Part shown: positions 48,943 to 53,257 of the stretch, piece after piece
Numbering within the stretch: the stretch's first letter is position 1
Layout: each line of letters starts with the position of its first letter
Origin: an uncultured Coriobacteriales bacterium
Lineage (GTDB): Bacteria > Actinomycetota > Coriobacteriia > Coriobacteriales > UMGS124
Direction of reading: 5' to 3'
DNA: 53,257 bases
Assembly: GCA_902464015.1 (NCBI GenBank)
Contig: CABQHM010000019.1
Location: 1-53,257 of the forward strand
Notes under the pieces: model-generated
The model's input: the letters and a program-made list of their open reading frames with translations, nothing else
What the model was told of the DNA's origin: nothing
Database searches by the model: none
Translations under genes and position numbers: made by a program

Positions 48943-50613
48943 CTACTCCCCTTCCTTGACGATGATGTCGTCGATTGCGCCACCGGGAGGCAGCATCGGC
49001 ATGACGAACTCGTCCTTGTCGATGAGGCAGTTGATGACGTAGGGGCCGGCGTAATCGAAGGCGCGGGTCAGAGCGGCGTCGAGGTCCTCGATCGAAGACA
49101 CCGTCTCGCCGTCGGCGCCGAAGGCCTTGGCCAGGGCGACGAAGTCGGTAGGACGGTCGAGCGTCGTCTGGGAATGGTGGCCGTTGAAGAACAGCGTCTG
49201 CCACTGGCGCACCATGCCAAGCACGCCGTTGTTAAGCAGCAGTATCGTGACAGGCACGTGGTTCCAGGCAAGCGTGGCCATCTCTTGGACGCACATGCCG
49301 AAGGAACCGTCGCCCGTGACGAGCGCCACGTGCTGGCCCGTGCCCATGGCTGCGCCCAGCGAGGCGCCCAGGCCGAAGCCCATGGTTCCCAGGCCGCCAC
49401 TGGAGATGAAGGTGCGGGGCTTGGAGAGGGAGACCGTCTGGGCGGCCCACATCTGGTGCTGGCCCACGTCGGTCACCACGGGGGTATCGGGCGTGAGGTG
49501 AGCGTTGAGCTCGAGGATCGCGTTGCGGGGCGTCATGCCCTCGCGCTTGTCGGTGGCCTGCTCGTCCTCAAAGGCGCGTAGCTCGGAAATCTTCTCCTGC
49601 CATGCGGGACGCTCGTGGCGCTCGACCTGATTGAGCAGCTCCTCGAGCGTGAGCTTGAGGTCGCCGCGCAGGGCCACGGCGGCGTGCACCGTCTTGCACA
49701 GCTCGGCGCCGTCGACGTCGATGTGGACGATCTTGGCATGCGGGGCGAAGGCCGAGACCTTGCCGGTGGAGCGGTCGTTGAAGCGAGCACCGCAGGCGAT
49801 GATGCAGTCGGCCTCGTTCATGCCGACGGAGCAGGCATAATGGCCGTGCATGCCCTCCATGCCCAGGAAGCGGGGGTGGTTGGTAGGCACGCCGGAGATG
49901 CCCATCATCGAGCAGCCCACGGGCGCGTCGATCTTGTCGGCAAGAGCAAGCAGCTCGTCGGTCGCAGCGGAGGCGATAAGGCCGCCGCCGAAGTAGATGA
50001 AAGGACGCTCGGAGGCGTTGATGATTTCGGCAGCCTCCTCGATGCGCACCTGCTTGGCGGCATGCATCGGGTCAGCAGGCACGACGGGGGCGGCGACGTA
50101 CTCGGTCAGGGCCGCCTGAACGTCCTTGGGCACGTCGACAAGCACGGGGCCGGGGCGGTCGGACTTGGCGATGCGGAACGCCTCGCGGATGGTGTCGGCC
50201 AGCTCTTCGACCGTCTTCACGAAATAGTTGTGCTTCGTGATGGGCAGCGTGATGCCCGTGATGTCGATCTCCTGGAAGGAGTCGGTGCCGATGAGGGCGT
50301 TGGACACGTTGCCCGTGATGGCAACGAGCGGGGTGGAGTCGAGGTAGGCGGTGGCGATGCCGGTGACAAGGTTGGTGGCACCGGGGCCCGAGGTGGCAAT
50401 GACGACGCCGACCTTGCCGGTGGCGCGGGCATAACCGTCGGCTGCGTGGGAAGCTCCCTGCTCATGGGCGGTCAGGACGTGGTGAATCTCGTCCTGATAC
50501 TTGAAGATGGAGTCGTAAATGTTAATGACCTGGCCTCCGGGATAACCGAAGACCGTCTCGCAGCCCTGCTCAATGAGCGTGCGGACGATGATGTCCGCTC
50601 CTGAGAGTTGCAT
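48943..50613 (-). CDS. ilvB: Acetolactate synthase catalytic (large) subunit
   Basis: Thiamine-diphosphate enzyme that condenses pyruvate with pyruvate or 2-oxobutyrate, the first common step to valine and isoleucine. 556 residues. The catalytic Glu is in LTAHEQGASHAADGYAR; the ThDP-Mg2+ motif is GDGSFGMCVQE ... NNGVLGMV. The ATG at 50613 has AAAGGA 8 bases upstream; the longer frame is not credible. First gene of the ilv operon, divergent from the NlpC/P60 gene. No T-box or leader peptide with repeated branched-chain codons was recognised upstream. Confidence 0.97.
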   Translation of the reverse strand: MQLSGADIIVRTLIEQGCETVFGYPGGQVINIYDSIFKYQDEIHHVLTAHEQGASHAADGYARATGKVGVVIATSGPGATNLVTGIATAYLDSTPLVAITGNVSNALIGTDSFQEIDITGITLPITKHNYFVKTVEELADTIREAFRIAKSDRPGPVLVDVPKDVQAALTEYVAAPVVPADPMHAAKQVRIEEAAEIINASERPFIYFGGGLIASAATDELLALADKIDAPVGCSMMGISGVPTNHPRFLGMEGMHGHYACSVGMNEADCIIACGARFNDRSTGKVSAFAPHAKIVHIDVDGAELCKTVHAAVALRGDLKLTLEELLNQVERHERPAWQEKISELRAFEDEQATDKREGMTPRNAILELNAHLTPDTPVVTDVGQHQMWAAQTVSLSKPRTFISSGGLGTMGFGLGASLGAAMGTGQHVALVTGDGSFGMCVQEMATLAWNHVPVTILLLNNGVLGMVRQWQTLFFNGHHSQTTLDRPTDFVALAKAFGADGETVSSIEDLDAALTRAFDYAGPYVINCLIDKDEFVMPMLPPGGAIDDIIVKEGE

Positions 50614-50807
50614 GGGCACCGTCCTTTCCTGGTATGCACCGCCAACGGAGTAAATTCGGCAGATTGTAAGGCATTTCACACACTCCTAATGTTAAAGTCG
50701 CTGGTCGGACATATTGCTGAAACAAACGGCACATCTCCCTTTCGCAAACGGCCGTGAACGTACACTAGGCGGTACCCCAAAGGTTTGTGACTAAATGGTC
50801 TTAGGGG

Positions 50808-50836
50808 TCGAGAAAATGCAGCGCGCCTGTTAAAAT
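50808..50836 (+). promoter_or_regulatory. Possible promoter of the NlpC/P60 gene
   Basis: TCGAGA (50808-50813) and TAAAAT (50831-50836) with 17-base spacing, 33 bases ahead of the start codon. The -10 is good and the -35 weak. The rest of 50614-50869 should also hold the ilvB promoter, for which only TACAAT near 50665 (minus strand) was seen. Confidence 0.35.
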
Positions 50837-50869
50837 GACCGGTTAGTCTATGGAAGAAAGGTCCACACC

Positions 50870-52072
50870 ATGCAACTCAGCACACACATAGCCCGCATGG
50901 CCGTATTGCCCCTCACCCTCGGCGTCGCCGTGGCAGGGCTGGGAATGGGCGTGGCTGCCCAGACGGCCCATGCCGAGGCAAGCGCCTCGACCTTGGCCGC
51001 ACTCTCCGACGCTCAGGCCCGCTACGCCGCCGCCACGCAGGAGCTCGACAGTCTCTACCAGCAGGTATACGAGGCCCAGGGCGCATATGAGGCAACGACC
51101 GCACAGCTCGATGCCACCAACCAGGCCATCGCCGAAACCCAGGCCCTCATCGCCGACCAGAAGGCCCAGCTCGAGGAGGCCCAGGACATCCTGGCCGACC
51201 GCCTGGGCGCCGATTACCGCGCCGGCGAGGCCAACATGCTCGACGTCATCTTCTCGGCCACGAGCTTCGAGGACCTCGTCAGCCGCATCTACTACGCCGG
51301 CAAGATCTCCGACGCCGACGCGCAGGCCATTCAGGACGTGAAGGACATCAAGGCCGCCCTTGAAGCCAGCGAGGCCCAGCTACAGGAACAGCGCGTGCAG
51401 CAGGAGCAGCTCCAGGCCCAGCAGGCAGCCGACCTGCAGAGCCTCAACGAGCAGACCGACGCCTGCGCCGCCTACGTCGCCAGCCTCGACTACGAGGTAC
51501 AGTCCCTCTATGCCCAGGCACAGGCCGAGGCCCAGGCCGCCGCACAGGCTGCCTCCCAACAGGTCGCCGCTGCCGCCCAACAGCAGATGCAGGAAGTCAT
51601 CTCCGCTGCTGAGGACGCTGGCTACCACTACGACGAGAGCACCGGCGACTGGAGCGACTCCAGCGGCAACACCGTAAGCTCCGACACGGTAAGCAACGCC
51701 ACCGGCTACGACGTGAGCTCCATCATCTCGACCGCCCAGAGCTACATCGGCACCAACTACGTGCTGGGCGGCGAGAGCTATGGCGGCATCGACTGCTCCG
51801 GCCTGACCTCGGCCGCATATGGAGGGTCGCTTCCCCACTACTCGGGCGACCAGTACGACAACGTGGTGAGCAACGGCAGCTACACCTCCGACATCGGCTC
51901 GCTCAACCCCGGCGACCTGGTGTTCTACACCAACTCCAGCGGCAACATCTACCACGTCGCCCTGTATGTGGGCAACGGCCAGGTCATCGACGCCATCCCC
52001 AACGGCGGCGTGCAGCTGCGCGACTACAACTACGTCGACGGCTACATCGGCGGCGGTACCCCTTCGGTGTAA
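50870..52072 (+). CDS. Secreted NlpC/P60 peptidoglycan hydrolase with coiled-coil N terminus
   Basis: A 400-residue exported protein. A signal peptide (residues 1 to about 35, ending in AHAEA) precedes a long coiled coil (about 40-250; Gln/Ala/Glu-rich, with GADYRAGEANMLDVIFSATSF resembling PcsB/RipC-type hydrolases) and a C-terminal NlpC/P60 domain. The catalytic Cys is in GGIDCSGLTSAAY and the His in IYHVALYVG; the third residue is less clear because the usual His/Asn site reads IDAIPNGG. It probably cleaves stem peptides during division. The coiled coil may interact with FtsEX, by analogy only. Confidence 0.92.
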   Translation: MQLSTHIARMAVLPLTLGVAVAGLGMGVAAQTAHAEASASTLAALSDAQARYAAATQELDSLYQQVYEAQGAYEATTAQLDATNQAIAETQALIADQKAQLEEAQDILADRLGADYRAGEANMLDVIFSATSFEDLVSRIYYAGKISDADAQAIQDVKDIKAALEASEAQLQEQRVQQEQLQAQQAADLQSLNEQTDACAAYVASLDYEVQSLYAQAQAEAQAAAQAASQQVAAAAQQQMQEVISAAEDAGYHYDESTGDWSDSSGNTVSSDTVSNATGYDVSSIISTAQSYIGTNYVLGGESYGGIDCSGLTSAAYGGSLPHYSGDQYDNVVSNGSYTSDIGSLNPGDLVFYTNSSGNIYHVALYVGNGQVIDAIPNGGVQLRDYNYVDGYIGGGTPSV

Positions 52073-52099
52073 CGCCCGACACACCCCAGCGTCTCTTGC

Positions 52100-52134
52100 G
52101 CCCCGTTCGGCAACTTGGCCGGGCGGGGCTTTTT
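52100..52134 (+). terminator. Terminator of the NlpC/P60 gene
   Basis: GCCCCGTTCGGC (52100-52111) pairs with GCCGGGCGGGGC (52118-52129), with two T-G wobbles, and is followed by TTTTT. Confidence 0.85.
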
Positions 52135-52187
52135 CATTGCGTGATATGCTCGCCGCCACGCAACACGACATCGAAGGGACCGGCCCC

Positions 52188-53177
52188 GTGAAAATCTGCA
52201 TCCTAGGCGACAAGGCCTACTATAAGCGCATCTTGCCTGACAACACCCGCGTCGACTCCCCCGACGTGGTGTTTTTGGGGCGCGGCGCCACAAACGACGA
52301 GGTCGTGGCCGCCATGCCCGACACGCAGATTCTCATAGCCGATGCCATCGCCACGGTCGACGCCGACCTCATCGGCCGCCTGCCGCAGCTGCGCCTCATC
52401 CAAAGCGAGGGCGTGAGCTACAACAGCTTCGACTGTGCATGCGCGGCCGAGCGCGGTGTCTTCGTGTGCAACAACGCCGGCATGAACTCAGGCGCCGTCG
52501 CCGAGCAAACGATCCTGCTCATGCTGGGTCTTCTGCGCAGTGTGGCCACAAGCAACGCGGCCGTGCGACAGGGCAGGCAGATGGAAGTAAAGATGCGCTT
52601 CATGCGCGAGGGAATCACCGATCTTGCCGACTGCACCGTGGGACTGGTGGGCATGGGCGCCATCGGGCAGGCGACGGCGGCGCGGCTGCGCGCCTTTGGG
52701 TGCCGCGTGCTCTACGCCAACCGCTCGCGCAAACCCGCCGAGCTTGAAGAGACCCTGGGCATCGAATACATGGAGCTCGACGAGCTGCTCGCAAAGAGCG
52801 ACATCGTGAGTCTGCACTGCGCGGTGACCCCTGAGACCTCGGGCATGGTCAATGCGAACTTCCTCGCAAAGATGCGCCAGGGCGCGTACCTCGTAAACAC
52901 CGCGCGCGGCCAGCTTGTGGACAACGAGGCACTCGCGCAGGCGCTTGAGAGCGGGCACCTGGCCGGGGCAGGCCTGGACACCGTGCACCCTGAGCCCGTC
53001 GAGCTGTCGAACCCCCTGCTCCAACTCTCGCCGCAGGCCTCGCAGCGCGTGCTCTTCTCCCCGCACCTGGGCGGCATCACGACAGGCAGCATGCGCCGCG
53101 GACAGACCCACATGTGGGACAACGTGGCGCGGCTTGAGGCTGGCGAGCGCCCCACATGCATCGTGAACGGACTCTAG
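52188..53177 (+). CDS. D-isomer-specific 2-hydroxyacid dehydrogenase
   Basis: NAD(P)-dependent dehydrogenase of D-2-hydroxyacids, 329 residues. The catalytic domain is followed by a Rossmann segment VGLVGMGAIGQATAARLRAFG. The catalytic Arg is in VNTARGQLVD, the Glu in DTVHPEPVE and the His in SPHLGGIT, so it should be active. The exact substrate (glycerate, lactate or phosphoglycerate-like) cannot be read. The start is GTG with AAGGGA 8 bases upstream; longer in-frame starts lie in the upstream gene's terminator region. A hairpin AGGGGCT/AGCCCCT (53202-53223) follows, without a T-run. Confidence 0.9.
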   Translation: MKICILGDKAYYKRILPDNTRVDSPDVVFLGRGATNDEVVAAMPDTQILIADAIATVDADLIGRLPQLRLIQSEGVSYNSFDCACAAERGVFVCNNAGMNSGAVAEQTILLMLGLLRSVATSNAAVRQGRQMEVKMRFMREGITDLADCTVGLVGMGAIGQATAARLRAFGCRVLYANRSRKPAELEETLGIEYMELDELLAKSDIVSLHCAVTPETSGMVNANFLAKMRQGAYLVNTARGQLVDNEALAQALESGHLAGAGLDTVHPEPVELSNPLLQLSPQASQRVLFSPHLGGITTGSMRRGQTHMWDNVARLEAGERPTCIVNGL

Positions 53178-53257
53178 CCCCCCAATAATCTCCCAGTACG
53201 AAGGGGCTGTAACAAAAGCCCCTATAACGAATTCACGCCCCGTTCGGACCGGTCCGG

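Noticed and set aside
50614..50869. T-box or leader-peptide attenuator upstream of ilvB
   Set aside because: No T-box sequence, specifier stem or run of Ile/Leu/Val codons followed by a terminator was found.

Overview
The window is about 53 kb of GC-rich chromosome, almost fully coding. The gene set points to an anaerobic actinobacterium, most likely class Coriobacteriia. It has a Tat-exported fumarate-reductase-like flavoprotein, a membrane-bound LuxR-type regulator of the kind common in that class, an F-type ATPase operon that runs into murA, and FMN-binding domains on exported proteins. This assignment is inferred from gene content; there is no rRNA in the window and genus cannot be fixed. 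No tRNA, rRNA, CRISPR array, transposase or phage gene was seen.

Layout. 1-2660: partial EamA exporter and an AAA/PD-(D/E)XK protein. 2917-5593 (-): glycerate permease/glycerate kinase pair. 5594-6343: palindromic repeat block. 6344-9228: DtxR/MntR-type regulator divergent from a Tat flavoprotein. 9535-11975: two S41-like proteins whose nucleophile position is acidic. 12272-17009: membrane LuxR regulator, thrC, pepT. 17117-25352 (-): complete F1Fo ATPase operon with murA at its 3' end. 25516-26541 (-): dCMP deaminase and rpiB. 26653-32220: two divergent amino-acid ABC transporter operons whose binding proteins each carry a C-terminal FMN-binding domain. 32304-35710: patatin, UMF1-type MFS transporter, zinc-dependent phospholipase C-like protein. 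35882-37520 (-): mntP-terC behind a yybP-ykoY (Mn2+) riboswitch. 37669-43732 (-): envelope and hypothetical genes (polysaccharide deacetylase, PRC-barrel, YtxH, CphA-N-like, CNNM/HlyC, hemolysin III). 43895-50613 (-): ilvB-ilvN-ilvC-ilvD plus an overlapping DUF815 ATPase, with three structured repeats between ilvC and ilvD. 50870-53177: NlpC/P60 hydrolase and a D-2-hydroxyacid dehydrogenase.

Most notable. (1) The mirrored pair of ABC operons with Tat-exported, FMN_bind-fused solute-binding proteins joins amino-acid capture to a probable covalent flavin. (2) The ilvC-ilvD repeats keep their central core while their outer stems change sequence and still pair, which suggests selection on structure; a similar nested hairpin with the same CTGAGCAC octamer lies at 12008-12053. 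(3) The Mn2+ riboswitch shows a visible competition between aptamer P1 and a terminator upstream of an mntP-terC operon.
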